64,000 bases of DNA, from NCBI RefSeq assembly GCF_900323885.1, contig NZ_OOHJ01000005.1:310001-374000 (forward strand), in the 5' to 3' direction. The notes beneath the pieces were generated by a model. It saw only the letters and a list, made by a program, of their open reading frames with translations, did not search any database and was not told the DNA's origin. Below, one piece after another: positions 1-8,667 of the stretch. Every line of letters starts with the position of its first letter. Position 1 is the first letter of the stretch. The position numbers and the translations under genes are program-made. This DNA is from [Actinomadura] parvosata subsp. kistnae. GTDB lineage: Bacteria; Actinomycetota; Actinomycetes; Streptosporangiales; Streptosporangiaceae.

Positions 1-1689
1 CAGTGGTATCGCGGCACCGACCGCAACGCCTACATCCACCGGGCGTGGATGCGGCGCGGCCTGCCGTCCGACGCGTTCGACGGCCGCCCGCACATCGCGA
101 TCGCCAACACCGCCTCCGACCTGACCCCCTGCAACATGCACCTGAACGAGGTGGCCGAGCACGTCAAGCACGGCGTGTGGGAGGCAGGCGGCGTGCCGCT
201 GAACCTGCCGGTGGTCTCGCTCGGCGAGACGAACGTGCGCCCCACCGCGATGCTCTGGCGCAACATGGCGGCGATGGCCATCGAGGAGATGCTGCGCGCC
301 AACCCCATCGACGGCGTGGTGCTGCTCGGCGGCTGCGACAAGACGATCCCCGCGCTGCTCATGGCCGCCTCCTCGGTCGACCTGCCCGCCGTGGTGGTGC
401 CCGGCGGGCCGATGCTCACCGGCACGTTCCGCGGCGCGCCGCTCGGCTGCGGCACCGACGTGTGGAAGCTCAGCGAGGAGGTCCGCGCCGGCACCCTCAG
501 CGAAGCCGACTTCCTGCGCTCGGAGTCGTCCATGATCCGCAGCAAGGGCCACTGCAACACCATGGGCACCGCCTCCACCATGGGCCTGCTCGCCGAAGTG
601 CTCGGCATGACCCTGCCCGGCCTGGCCGGCACCCCCGCCCCCGACAGCCGCCTGCTCGAAGGCGCCCACGAGACCGGCCGCCTCATCGTCTCGATGATCG
701 CCGACGGCCGCCGCCCGTCCGACGTCATGACGCGCGGCTCGTTCCTCAACGCGATCGTCGCGCTGGCCGCGCTCGGCGGCTCCACCAACGCCGTCGTGCA
801 CCTGCTCGCCATCGCCGGCCGGCTCGGCGTCGAGCTGACCCAGGACGACTTCGACCGCACCGGCTCCGGCGTCCCCCTCCTGGTGGACCTGCAGCCCGCC
901 GGCCGCCACCTCATGGAGGACCTGTACCGGGCCGGCGGCCTGCACGCCGTGCTGAACGAGGTACGCGACCTGCTCGACCCGGCCGCGATCACCGTCACCG
1001 GCCGCCCGCTCGTCGAGACCCTGGGCGAGGCGACGGTCCACGACCGCGACGTGATCCGCTCCAGGAGTCAGCCGCTCCAGCAGGACGCCGGCATCGCCGT
1101 CCTGTACGGCAACCTCGCCCCCGACGGCGCCGTCATCAAGCCCGCCGCCGCCTCGCCCCACCTGCTGCGGCACCGCGGGCCCGCCGTCGTGTTCGACTCG
1201 ATCGAGGACCTGCACGCCCGCATCGACGACCTCGACGTCACCCCCGACACGGTGCTGGTCCTGCGCGGCTGCGGCCCCAAGGGCTACCCGGGCATGCCGG
1301 AGGTGTCCAACATGCCGCTGCCGCCCAAGCTGCTCGCCCAGGGCGTACGGGACATGGTGCGCATCTGCGACGGCCGGATGAGCGGCACCGCCTACGGCAC
1401 CGTCGTCCTGCACGTCGCCCCCGAGGCCGCCGCCGGCGGGCCGCTCGGCCTCGTCCGCACCGGAGACACGATCATCCTGGACGTGCCGGCCCGGCGGCTG
1501 GAGCTCGACGTCCCCGCCGAGGAACTGGCCGCCCGCGAGCCGTCGCCGGAGATGACCGCCGCGTTCGCCCGCCCGTCGCGCGGCTGGCAGCGCCTCTACG
1601 TCGAGACCGTCCAGCAGGCCAACACCGGCGCCGACCTCGACTTCCTCACCGGCTCCAGCGGCGGCCACGTGGCCCGCGAATCCCACTGA
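1..1689 (+). CDS. IlvD/Edd-family dehydratase, 5' end outside window
   Basis: Iron-sulfur dehydratase of the dihydroxy-acid / 6-phosphogluconate dehydratase family; such cytoplasmic enzymes convert dihydroxy acids or sugar acids to 2-keto(-3-deoxy) acids. The frame is open from base 1 (QWYRGTDRN), so the start is missing; 562 residues are visible, close to the usual 570-620. Seen: the cluster-cysteine block GGCDKTIPALLMA, PGGPM, SKGHCNTMGTAST with the second cysteine, and C-terminal GCGPKGYPGMPE and DGRMSGTAYG. An SDR gene follows 10 bp downstream, an arrangement typical of sugar-acid catabolic operons, so an arabonate/xylonate-like substrate seems likelier than the branched-chain amino acid intermediate; that choice is inference. 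Confidence 0.93.
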   Translation, partial: QWYRGTDRNAYIHRAWMRRGLPSDAFDGRPHIAIANTASDLTPCNMHLNEVAEHVKHGVWEAGGVPLNLPVVSLGETNVRPTAMLWRNMAAMAIEEMLRANPIDGVVLLGGCDKTIPALLMAASSVDLPAVVVPGGPMLTGTFRGAPLGCGTDVWKLSEEVRAGTLSEADFLRSESSMIRSKGHCNTMGTASTMGLLAEVLGMTLPGLAGTPAPDSRLLEGAHETGRLIVSMIADGRRPSDVMTRGSFLNAIVALAALGGSTNAVVHLLAIAGRLGVELTQDDFDRTGSGVPLLVDLQPAGRHLMEDLYRAGGLHAVLNEVRDLLDPAAITVTGRPLVETLGEATVHDRDVIRSRSQPLQQDAGIAVLYGNLAPDGAVIKPAAASPHLLRHRGPAVVFDSIEDLHARIDDLDVTPDTVLVLRGCGPKGYPGMPEVSNMPLPPKLLAQGVRDMVRICDGRMSGTAYGTVVLHVAPEAAAGGPLGLVRTGDTIILDVPARRLELDVPAEELAAREPSPEMTAAFARPSRGWQRLYVETVQQANTGADLDFLTGSSGGHVARESH

Positions 1690-1699
1690 AAGGACCCGC

Positions 1700-2242
1700 A
1701 TGCCCCGCGCCGCCCTCATCACCGGTGGCGTCAGCGGCCTGGGCAGGGCCGCCGCCATCCGGCTGGAGGCCGACGGCGTCAAGGTGATCACGCTCGACGT
1801 CGCCGACGGGGCCGGCCTGGTCGTGGACGTCACCGACCCGGACGCCGTGCAGGCCGTCGCCGACGCGGCCGGCCCGATCGACGTCCTCGTCAACTCCGCC
1901 GGCGTCGTCGGGCCCAGCGTGCCCCTGTGGGAGGTGCCGATCGACGGCTGGCGGCGCACGTTCGAGGTGAACGTCAACGGCACCTTCCCCACCTGCCGCG
2001 CCTTCGTGCCCGGCATGCGCGAGCGCGGCTGGGGGCGCGCCATCGCGCCCGCCGTCATCGAGACGCCGATGAACGCCGGCACCGCGCCCGACGCCCTGGC
2101 CCACCTCACGAGCCCCATCCCGATGCGGCGGGCCGGGAAGGCGGCGGAGGTGGCCGAGCTGATCGCCTGGCCGGCCTCGGACAAGGTCAGCTTCTCCACC
2201 GGCGCCGTCTACGACATCAGCGGCGGCCGGGCCACGTACTGA
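1700..2242 (+). CDS. SDR-family protein with internal deletion of the catalytic segment
   Basis: Short-chain dehydrogenase/reductase by its N-terminal Rossmann fold: ITGGVSGLGRAAA (TGxxxGxG cofactor motif), DVTDP, LVNSAGVVG (NNAG region) and a C-terminal SDR end (FSTGAVYDISGGRATY). It has only 180 residues against about 245 for the family. The text runs from GWGR straight into AIAPAVIETPMN, so the strand with the catalytic Ser and the whole Tyr-x-x-x-Lys region, roughly 55-60 residues, are absent and the frame is kept. It lies 10 bp after the dehydratase, clearly the same operon. It probably binds cofactor at most and is unlikely to be an active dehydrogenase. Confidence 0.8.
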   Translation: MPRAALITGGVSGLGRAAAIRLEADGVKVITLDVADGAGLVVDVTDPDAVQAVADAAGPIDVLVNSAGVVGPSVPLWEVPIDGWRRTFEVNVNGTFPTCRAFVPGMRERGWGRAIAPAVIETPMNAGTAPDALAHLTSPIPMRRAGKAAEVAELIAWPASDKVSFSTGAVYDISGGRATY

Positions 2243-2270
2243 GCGTGCTCCAGCTCACGTGCTTAGCGCC

Positions 2271-2852
2271 TTACGACGACGCGGCGCCGGGCGGGAGCTG
2301 GACCGTCATGATCATGGTGCAGGTCTCGGGGCCGGAGCCGCGGTAGGAGTGCGGGACGTTCCCGTCGAAGGTGGCGGTCTGGCCCGCCTCGACGGTGTGC
2401 TCGGCGCCGTCGAGGACCAGGGTCAGGCGGCCGGCGGTGACGCTGATCGTCTCCACCACGCCGGCCTGGTGGGGCTGGCTGGCGTACTCCTCGCCCGGTT
2501 CGAGCCGCCAGCGCCAGACCTCGACCGGCGCCCGGCCCGAGGTCGTCAGCATGAGCCGGGCCTCGCCGCCCTTCTCGCCGGTCCACAGCGGCGTCACCTC
2601 ATCGGCCGCGACGATCCGGACGCGGCCCTCGGGCGGCCCCTGCATCAGGGCGGACACCGAGATGCCGAGGGTGTCGGCCAGCCGCACCAGCGTGGTCAGA
2701 TTGGGGTTGCCCTGGGCCTTCTCCAGCGCCACCAGGGCGCCCTTGCTGACCTGGGCGCGCCGGCTGAGCTCGTCGAGGGTCAAACCGGCGCGGGTACGGG
2801 CGGCGCGGACATTGTGCGCGACCGTCCGCAGGGCGGTGGCCGTCTCGGCCAT
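2271..2852 (-). CDS. XRE-family regulator with C-terminal cupin domain
   Basis: 193-residue transcription factor with an N-terminal helix-turn-helix (residues 8-65; AGLTLDELSRRAQVSKGALVALE) and a C-terminal cupin barrel (about 110-185; WRLEPGEEYASQPHQ and GNVPHSYRG). Proteins of this layout usually sense a small metabolite through the cupin and repress a nearby catabolic or transport gene. It is divergent from the EamA transporter at 2971, with two similar direct repeats in the shared promoter region, so that transporter is the likely target. The effector cannot be read from the sequence. Confidence 0.9.
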   Translation of the reverse strand: MAETATALRTVAHNVRAARTRAGLTLDELSRRAQVSKGALVALEKAQGNPNLTTLVRLADTLGISVSALMQGPPEGRVRIVAADEVTPLWTGEKGGEARLMLTTSGRAPVEVWRWRLEPGEEYASQPHQAGVVETISVTAGRLTLVLDGAEHTVEAGQTATFDGNVPHSYRGSGPETCTMIMTVQLPPGAASS

Positions 2853-2883
2853 CTGTGATCACCAGTCCTCACGTTCAGACCAC

Positions 2884-2949
2884 TTCAGTGCACCGTGCGG
2901 TCGTTCTGATTAACTCTAGCCGGTCGTTTCAGTGTACTTTCTGGTCGAT
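2884..2949. promoter_or_regulatory. Direct-repeat operator candidate between XRE-cupin and EamA genes
   Basis: Two related 22-bp stretches lie in the divergent promoter region, at 2884-2905 and 2928-2949. Both read TTCAGTG(C/T)AC, then a short variable segment, then GGTCG(T/A)T, with 17 of 22 positions equal and a 44-bp period. They flank the likely promoter of both genes. The XRE-cupin protein encoded at 2852 is the natural candidate to bind them; this is inference from position. Confidence 0.45.
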
Positions 2950-2970
2950 GTACCGATACAGGGAGGACTT

Positions 2971-3807
2971 GTGATCGCTCTGCTGCTGGCCTTGGGCAGC
3001 TCGCTCGCCTACGGGTGCGCCGATTTCCTCGGCGGCCTCGGCGCCCGCAAGGCACACGTGCTGCGGACCGTGATGATCGCGGCTCCGGCCAGCCTCGCCG
3101 TCGAGCTGCTGCTGTGGCCCCTGCTCGGCGCCTCGTTCGGCGCGGGCGCCCTCGCCTGGGGCGCCGCCTCAGGGGTGGCCTCGGCCGCCGCGTTCGCCCT
3201 GCTCTACCGCACGCTGGCGATCGGACCCATGAACGTGCTGTCGCCGATCACCGCGCTGGTCTCGGCCGTGCTGCCGGTCGGCGTGGGGCTGCTGCAGGGC
3301 GAGCACCTGTCCGCCGCCGGGCTGGCCGGGCTGCCGCTCGCGCTCGTGGCGGTGGTGCTGGTCAGCGCCGGGCACGGGGCCGGCTCGGCGCGCGCCTCGC
3401 GTACCGCGCTGCTGCTGGCCTTCGGCGCCGGCGCCGCCATCGCCCTGCAGCTCGTCTTCCTGCACCAGGCGCCGTCCGACAGCGGCGTGGCGCCGCTGAT
3501 CGTGGGCCGGGCGGTCTCCTCCGCGCTGACGCTCGCCGCGGCGGGCCTGCTGCGCCGCAGGCTCGGCCCCGAGCGGCCCGCGTACGCGCTGTCCGCCTCG
3601 GCGGGCGTGCTCGACTCGCTGGCGAACCTGCTGTTCCTGCTCGCGGCCCGCGGCGGGGACCTGGCCGTCGTCGCCGTGATCGTCGCCCTCTACCCGGCCG
3701 GCACGGTCCTGCTCGCCCGCGGCGTGCTCGCCGAGCGCATCGGCCGCGGCCAGCTCCTCGGCCTCGGCACCGCCGCCCTCGCCGTCACCCTCCTCGCCTT
3801 GACCTGA
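2971..3807 (+). CDS. EamA/DMT-family transporter
   Basis: Ten-helix drug/metabolite-type transporter of 278 residues in the cytoplasmic membrane. Two EamA repeats are visible (about residues 3-130 and 140-275), each ending in the typical pattern (ALVSAVLPVGVGLLQGEHLS; VIVALYPAGTVLLARGVLAERI). The GTG at 2971 is chosen because GGGAGG sits 6 bp upstream and because an earlier in-frame ATG at 2932 would place the start inside the operator-like repeat. It is controlled most likely by the divergent XRE-cupin regulator. The last codons are copied several times downstream of the stop (see repeat at 3778). Confidence 0.9.
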   Translation: MIALLLALGSSLAYGCADFLGGLGARKAHVLRTVMIAAPASLAVELLLWPLLGASFGAGALAWGAASGVASAAAFALLYRTLAIGPMNVLSPITALVSAVLPVGVGLLQGEHLSAAGLAGLPLALVAVVLVSAGHGAGSARASRTALLLAFGAGAAIALQLVFLHQAPSDSGVAPLIVGRAVSSALTLAAAGLLRRRLGPERPAYALSASAGVLDSLANLLFLLAARGGDLAVVAVIVALYPAGTVLLARGVLAERIGRGQLLGLGTAALAVTLLALT

Positions 3808-3936
3808 CCTGCTCGCCGTCCCCCTCCTCGCCCTCACCTGACCTCATCGCCGTTACCCTCCTCGCCCTGACCTGCTCGCCGTCACCGGCTTCGCCCTCGC
3901 CTTCCTCGCCCTGACCTGGCCTCCTCGCCGTCAGCC
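3778..3936. repeat. Degenerate tandem repeat spanning the EamA stop codon
   Basis: About five imperfect copies of a 30-34 bp unit beginning CTCGCCGTCACCC and ending CTCGCCCTGACCTG. Unit 1 (3778-3811) is the last ten codons of the EamA gene with its stop; later units (from 3812, 3845 and 3875) drift in sequence and length. It is not coding beyond the first unit and fills the spacer to the TetR gene. Confidence 0.8.
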
Positions 3937-3993
3937 GCCTTCCCGCTCGCCTGCCCCGAGGGCCTGCGCGCCCTCTCCCGGTGCGGCGTTAAG

Positions 3994-4023
3994 CGACAGG
4001 TGCAAGTTTTCTTGCACCTGTCG
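3994..4023. promoter_or_regulatory. Perfect 13-bp inverted repeat in front of TetR gene
   Basis: Arms CGACAGGTGCAAG (3994-4006) and CTTGCACCTGTCG (4011-4023) with a TTTT loop, followed by TTTTATGG. The right arm contains TTGCAC, a possible -35, and TAGGAT at 4033-4038 could be the -10 (spacing 15). As an operator it would let the TetR protein block its own promoter; as RNA it also resembles an intrinsic terminator (stem plus T-run) for the upstream exporter. Both roles are possible. Confidence 0.55.
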
Positions 4024-4045
4024 TTTTATGGTTAGGATGGCCCGC

Positions 4046-4714
4046 GTGGCGACCACCAGAAAGAGCACCGCCCCGTCGAGTGACCGGCGCGTGCGCCGCA
4101 CCAGGCTCGCCCTGGCGCGGGCGCTGATCGAGCTGGCCGAGGAGCGCGAGCTGTCCAGGATCGGCGTCTCCGACGTGGCCGAGCGGGCGGAGGTGAGCCG
4201 TTCGGCGTTCTACGACCACTACGGCGACGTGCACGAGCTGGCCGAGGACGCCTGCACCGCGATGATCGACGAGCTGATCGAGTCGCTGCCCGGCCCCGCC
4301 CTCGACTCGGCGGACCTGGTGCGGGAGGCGATCGAGTCGCTGACCGCGTTCTTCGGCAGCCTGGCCGGGCACGCCGGGCTGTACCACGCGCTGCTGGGCG
4401 CGCAGGGCAGCGCGCGCGTCGCCGGGCACATCCGCCGCCGCGTCGCCGCCGTCATCCACGAGCGCCTGCGGCAGGCCGACGCCGGCGCCTGGCCGGAGCG
4501 CGTCCCGCACGACGTTACGGCCGCGTTCACCGCCGGCGCGCTCATGGGCGTGGCCACCGACTGGCTCGAACGCGGATGCCCCCGGCCGCCCGCCGAGATG
4601 GCCGCGATCACCTGGCCCCTGCTGAACGCGCACTACCGCGTCAGCGAGGGCGGCGCCGCGCCGGCCCGGGACGTTCCTCCCGGCGCCGTCCCCTCTGAAG
4701 AAGGAGAGCACTGA
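4046..4714 (+). CDS. TetR/AcrR-family regulator
   Basis: 222-residue regulator with an N-terminal TetR DNA-binding domain (IGVSDVAERAEVSRSAFYDHYGDV) and an all-helical ligand domain. Three in-frame starts exist (4028, 4037, 4046). I chose GTG 4046 because TAGGAT at 4033-4038 would put the transcript start at about 4045, giving a leaderless mRNA. Its stop overlaps the start of the SDR gene (TGATG), so the two are co-translated, and the perfect inverted repeat just upstream is a plausible autoregulatory site. It likely controls the SDR in response to that enzyme's substrate. Confidence 0.88.
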   Translation: MATTRKSTAPSSDRRVRRTRLALARALIELAEERELSRIGVSDVAERAEVSRSAFYDHYGDVHELAEDACTAMIDELIESLPGPALDSADLVREAIESLTAFFGSLAGHAGLYHALLGAQGSARVAGHIRRRVAAVIHERLRQADAGAWPERVPHDVTAAFTAGALMGVATDWLERGCPRPPAEMAAITWPLLNAHYRVSEGGAAPARDVPPGAVPSEEGEH

Positions 4715-5529
4715 TGTCCACAGCCGACGTGTCGGGCAAGTCCCTGGCCGAGCTCGTCTCCCTGCAAGGGCGCCGGGCGGTCGTGACCGGCGGCGCCCGG
4801 GGCCTCGGCAGGGCCATCGCCGCCCGGCTGGCCGAGGCCGGCGCCGAGGTGCTGCTCGGCGACCTCGACGGCGACCTGGCTGTGGCCGCCGCCGGGGAGC
4901 TGTCGGAGCGGCACGGGGTGCGCGTGGCGGGCGCCGCGATGGACGTCACCGACGCCGCCTCCGTCGCCGCCGTGGCCGACCGCGCGGTCTCCGAGCTGGG
5001 CGGCCTGGAGATCTGGGTGAACAACGCGGGCATCTTCCCGGCCGTGCCGCTGCTGGAGATGAGCGAGCGGACGTGGGACCAGGTGTTCGCCGTGAACGCG
5101 CGCGGCGTGTTCGTCGGGGCCCGCGAGGCGGCGCGGCGCATGTCCCGGGCCGGCACGGGCGGCGTCATCGTCAACATCGTCTCCACCGCCGGGTTCCGCG
5201 GCAGCGCGCCGGGCCTGGCCGCGTACGTCGGCTCCAAGCACGCCGCCCGCGGCCTGACCCGCGAGCTGGCGCTCGAACTCGCCCCGATGGGCATCCGCGT
5301 GCTGGGGGTGGCGCCGAGCTTCGTGCCCACCGAGGGCAACCTGGCGATGGCCGCGGCGGCGGGCGTGAACCTGGCCGACCTGCCGCCGACCGGTCTCATG
5401 CTGAACAGCCCCATCGGCCGGGTCGGCACGCCCGACGACATCGCCCGCGTCGCGCTGTTCTGCGCCTCGGACCTGTCGGCCTTCATGACCGGCAGCACCC
5501 TGCTCGCCGACGGCGGCGACACCGCCTGA
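4714..5529 (+). CDS. SDR-family oxidoreductase
   Basis: Complete classical short-chain dehydrogenase of 271 residues: cofactor motif VTGGARGLGRAIA, DVTD, NNAGIF, catalytic Ser in IVSTAGF, and YVGSKHAARG with the Tyr-x-x-x-Lys pair, then PTEG and the C-terminal FMTGSTLLADGGDT. Acidic residues after the second strand (GDLDGD) suggest preference for NAD. It overlaps the preceding TetR gene by one base and is preceded by AAGGAGAG, so it belongs to a TetR-SDR operon. The substrate is unknown. Confidence 0.92.
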   Translation: MSTADVSGKSLAELVSLQGRRAVVTGGARGLGRAIAARLAEAGAEVLLGDLDGDLAVAAAGELSERHGVRVAGAAMDVTDAASVAAVADRAVSELGGLEIWVNNAGIFPAVPLLEMSERTWDQVFAVNARGVFVGAREAARRMSRAGTGGVIVNIVSTAGFRGSAPGLAAYVGSKHAARGLTRELALELAPMGIRVLGVAPSFVPTEGNLAMAAAAGVNLADLPPTGLMLNSPIGRVGTPDDIARVALFCASDLSAFMTGSTLLADGGDTA

Positions 5530-5664
5530 GCCGCTTCCCAGCGCCGGTAACGCCCGCCCCACAGGGGCGGAAAATCCTCGCCTCTTGTCCGATTCGTCGG
5601 CTTTGAGGTGGTGGCGGCCGGGGGAGGGGGAGTGGAGGGCACGATGACGTGCGAGGGGGTTGCC

Positions 5665-6519
5665 ATGACCGGTCAGGTCATCGTGGGCGCCGACGGCTCG
5701 GCTCCGGCCACCGCCGCCGTCGCCTGGGCCGCCGACGACGCCGCCCGCACCGGCGCCGGCCTGCGGATCGTCTACGCACTGGAACGGCTGCCGCACAACC
5801 CGGTCGGGGTCGCCGCGCTCGCCCAGGACGACCTGTCGCTGTGCGAGGCGACCAAGGTGCTGGAGGCGGCCGAGGCGGCCGCGCGTTCCCGGCAGCCCGC
5901 GGTGCCGGTGGTGACCGAGATCGCCGAGGGCCCGCCCGCGGCCGTGCTGGAGGAGCAGACCCGGCGCGCCGGCGAGCTGGTCATCGGCAACCGCGGGATG
6001 GGCGGCTTCACCGGCGCGCTGCTCGGCTCCGTGACCATGCGGGTGGCGGGGCGGGCGCACTGCCCGGTCGTCGTGGTGCGGGCCGACCCGCAGGAGCCGG
6101 TCGGCGTGGTCGCGGTCGGCGTCGACGACTCCGGCACGTGCGAGCCCGCCCTCGGCTACGCCTTCGAGCAGGCCCGGCTGCGGCACGCCGTCCTGCGCCT
6201 GATCCACGCCTGGCAGCTGCCGGTGCACGCGTTCGCCCCCGAGATCTTCCTCGACGTGGAGGAGACCCGCGCCGGCCACCACCGCATGCTGAGCGAGCGG
6301 GCCGCCGGCTGGGCGCCGAGATATCCGGACGTGACGGTGGTGGCGGACGTCCAGAACGCGCACCCCGTGGCCGCGCTCACCGGCACCGCCTGCGACCTCC
6401 TGGTGGTCGGCACCCACGGCCGGGGCGCGCTCGGCGCGCTGTTCCTCGGCTCGGTCAGCAGGGGCGTGCTGCACCACGCGCGCGGCCCGGTCGCGGTGAT
6501 CCGCGAGCACGAGCCCTGA
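5665..6519 (+). CDS. Universal stress protein, two tandem USP domains
   Basis: 284-residue cytoplasmic stress protein made of two USP domains (about 1-140 and 148-284). Each keeps the ATP-binding signature G-x2-G-x9-G-S (IGNRGMGGFTGALLGSV; VGTHGRGALGALFLGSV). ATG 5665 is chosen because MTGQVIVGADGS is the family start; the longer reading from 5608 adds a glycine-rich tail with no homology. It is followed 37 bp later by a second USP gene. Such pairs are typical of hypoxia or dormancy regulons in actinobacteria. Confidence 0.92.
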   Translation: MTGQVIVGADGSAPATAAVAWAADDAARTGAGLRIVYALERLPHNPVGVAALAQDDLSLCEATKVLEAAEAAARSRQPAVPVVTEIAEGPPAAVLEEQTRRAGELVIGNRGMGGFTGALLGSVTMRVAGRAHCPVVVVRADPQEPVGVVAVGVDDSGTCEPALGYAFEQARLRHAVLRLIHAWQLPVHAFAPEIFLDVEETRAGHHRMLSERAAGWAPRYPDVTVVADVQNAHPVAALTGTACDLLVVGTHGRGALGALFLGSVSRGVLHHARGPVAVIREHEP

Positions 6520-6556
6520 GAACCCGCGGCTCGCCGGCGGGGGAAGGAGGCCGATC

Positions 6557-7384
6557 ATGAACGCACCGATCGTCGTGGGGATCGACGGCTCCCGCGCCGC
6601 CTGCCCCGCGCTCGACTGGGCGGCCGACGACGCCGCGCGCCGGGGCCTGCCGCTGCGCGTCGTCCACGTGCGCGAGCCCTGGAAGGCCGAGCACGCGCTC
6701 AGCACCTCCACCGACGAGGAGTGCACGACCGTCCGCTGCGACCGGATGCTCGCCGGCGCGGCCGAGCGCGCCCGCGCCCTGGCCCCGGAGACGCCGATCT
6801 CCACGGCCCTGATCACGGGCGCGGTCCTCGAACGGCTCAAGGACGAGTCCGAGCGGGCGGAGACCCTGGTCGTGGCGGTGCCCGGCCCGGTCGCGCTGGG
6901 GCTGGCCGGGCACACGGGCTGCCCTCTGGTCGTCGTCCGGACGTTCGTCCGTGGCGGCGGCGGCGAGGTCGTGGCCGGCTACGACGGCTCCCCGTGCGCG
7001 GACCTGGCCCTGGAGTACGCGCTGACGCAGGCGACCGCCCGCCACGCCACCCTCCGCGTGCTGCACGGCGACCGCTACCCGATCATGACCCCGCATCCCG
7101 TCGGCTACGGCCCGCTGCCCGTGGACGAGACGCCCGAGCTGCGGCTGCGCCTGGACGCCTGGCGGGAGCGGCACCCGGGAGCCCGCCTGACCGACTCGGT
7201 CGTCCGCGACCACCCCGTGCCCGCCCTGGCCAGGGCCTCACGGACGGCCGAGCTGGTGGTGGTGGGATCGCGCGGCATCGGCGGGCTCACCGGCCTGGTG
7301 CTCGGCTCGGTCAGCCACGGAGTCCTGCACCGGGCGCACTGCCCGGTGGCCGTGATCGGCATGACCTCCGCCTGTATCCACTAA
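6557..7384 (+). CDS. Universal stress protein, two tandem USP domains, first one degenerate
   Basis: 275-residue double USP protein with a strong ribosome site (GGAAGGAGG) before ATG 6557. The second domain has the full nucleotide-binding motif VGSRGIGGLTGLVLGSV, while the first has VAVPGPVALGLAGHTGC in its place, so only the C-terminal half probably binds ATP. It lies just after the other double USP gene and 4 bp before the methyltransferase gene, suggesting one transcript. Confidence 0.92.
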   Translation: MNAPIVVGIDGSRAACPALDWAADDAARRGLPLRVVHVREPWKAEHALSTSTDEECTTVRCDRMLAGAAERARALAPETPISTALITGAVLERLKDESERAETLVVAVPGPVALGLAGHTGCPLVVVRTFVRGGGGEVVAGYDGSPCADLALEYALTQATARHATLRVLHGDRYPIMTPHPVGYGPLPVDETPELRLRLDAWRERHPGARLTDSVVRDHPVPALARASRTAELVVVGSRGIGGLTGLVLGSVSHGVLHRAHCPVAVIGMTSACIH

Positions 7385-7388
7385 TGTC

Positions 7389-8183
7389 ATGATCATGACC
7401 TTCGATGGACCCCCTTCCGGTGTCGACCCGAACGTGCCGAGCATCGCCCGCGTCTACGACTACTGGCTCGGGGGGAAGGACAACTTCGCCGCCGACCGGG
7501 AGATGGGCGAGCGCGTCAAGGCGGTCGTGCCCGAGCTGCCGCTGATGGCCTACCACAACCGGTTGTTCCTGGGCCGCGTGGTGCGCTTCCTGGCCGGCGA
7601 GGCGGGCATCGGGCGCTTCCTGGACCTGGGGGCGGGGCTGCCGACGATGGAGAACGTCCACGAGGTGGCGCAGAAGGTCCGCCCGGACGCCGAGGTCGTC
7701 TACGTCGACAACGACGCCGTGGCGCTGGCGCACGCGCGGGCGCTGCTGGCCACGACCGGCAACACGCACGTGGTGGACGGCGACCTCTACCGCCCGGAGC
7801 CGATCCTGGCCGAGGCGGACGCCCTGATCGGCCTCGACCGGCCGGTGGCGGTCATGATGCTGGCGATGCTGCACTTCGTGCCGGACGAGGACGCCGGCCG
7901 GATCGTGCGCACGGTGCTGGACGCGGTGCCCTCCGGGTCGTACCTGGTGATCAGCCACATCGGCGACTCGCCCCAGCTCAGGAAGGCGGCCGAGTTCTAC
8001 CGCGCCTCCGGCACGGGAGTGGTGCTGCGCTCGGCCGAGCGGATCGCGCGGTTCCTGGACGGGCTGGAGCTCGTCGCGCCGGGAGTGGTGCCGCTGCCGG
8101 AGTGGCGCCCGGACGGCTCCGTCCCGGCGCTGGACCTCATGGCGGGGATGGCGGCGTTCTGCGGGGTGGGCCGGAAACCCTGA
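7389..8183 (+). CDS. SAM-dependent methyltransferase (Methyltransf_19/DUF574-like)
   Basis: 264-residue member of an actinobacterial methyltransferase family recognised by PSIARVYDYWLGGKDNFAADR at the N-terminus, the SAM loop FLDLGAGLPT, VVYVDNDAVAL and MMLAMLHFVPD. Family members are abundant in Streptomyces and relatives, and their substrates are mostly unknown. ATG 7389 and 7395 are both possible starts. It begins 4 bp after the second USP gene, so it may be a stress-linked member. Immediately behind it lies an aldehyde dehydrogenase fragment. Confidence 0.92.
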   Translation: MIMTFDGPPSGVDPNVPSIARVYDYWLGGKDNFAADREMGERVKAVVPELPLMAYHNRLFLGRVVRFLAGEAGIGRFLDLGAGLPTMENVHEVAQKVRPDAEVVYVDNDAVALAHARALLATTGNTHVVDGDLYRPEPILAEADALIGLDRPVAVMMLAMLHFVPDEDAGRIVRTVLDAVPSGSYLVISHIGDSPQLRKAAEFYRASGTGVVLRSAERIARFLDGLELVAPGVVPLPEWRPDGSVPALDLMAGMAAFCGVGRKP

Positions 8184-8189
8184 CGCTCG

Positions 8190-8611
8190 GTCGCCGCCGG
8201 GTCGCTCGCGTGGAAGGTCGCCCCCGCGCTGGCCACCGGCAACACCGTCGTGCTCAAACCGGCCGAGACCACGCCGCTGACGGCGCTGGCGTTCGCGCAG
8301 ATCTGCCAGGAGGCCGGGCTGCCGCCCGGCGTCGTCAACATCGTCACCGGCGCCGGCGACACCGGCCGGGCCGTGGTCGCGCACCCCGGCGCCGACAAGG
8401 TCGCCTTCACCGGCTCCACCGAGGTGGGCCGGGAGATCGCCCGCGCCGTCGCCGGCACCCGCAAGCGGCTCACCCTGGAGCTCGGCGGCAAGGGCGCCAA
8501 CATCGTCTACGACGACGCCGCCATCGACCAGGCCGTCGAAGGCATCGTGACCGGCATCTTCTTCAACCAGGGCCACGTCTGCTGCGCCGGCTCGCGGCTG
8601 CGGCCCGAGGA
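8190..8611 (+). pseudogene. Aldehyde dehydrogenase remnant (middle part only)
   Basis: About 140 codons of clear aldehyde dehydrogenase sequence without start or stop of their own: [56 protein letters not shown] (general-base Glu region) and [13 protein letters not shown] (catalytic Cys). The frame begins just after the methyltransferase stop and the homology ends abruptly at about 8611, so both the N-terminal ~150 and the C-terminal ~200 residues are lost. It is a deletion relic, not a working gene. Confidence 0.85.
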
Positions 8612-8667
8612 CGACTGGACCGACCCCGACCCGGGCCTCACCCGCACCCGATCGGCCGCTGACCGGC

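Noticed and set aside
5554..5570. Hairpin CCGCCCC-ACA-GGGGCGG as terminator after the SDR gene
   Set aside because: It is followed by A residues, not a T-run, and is short; it could as well be chance in GC-rich DNA.
4633..6915. 760-codon minus-strand open frame opposite the SDR and USP genes
   Set aside because: Shadow frame caused by high GC at third positions; the plus strand carries clear SDR and USP motifs, and the antisense translation has no family resemblance.
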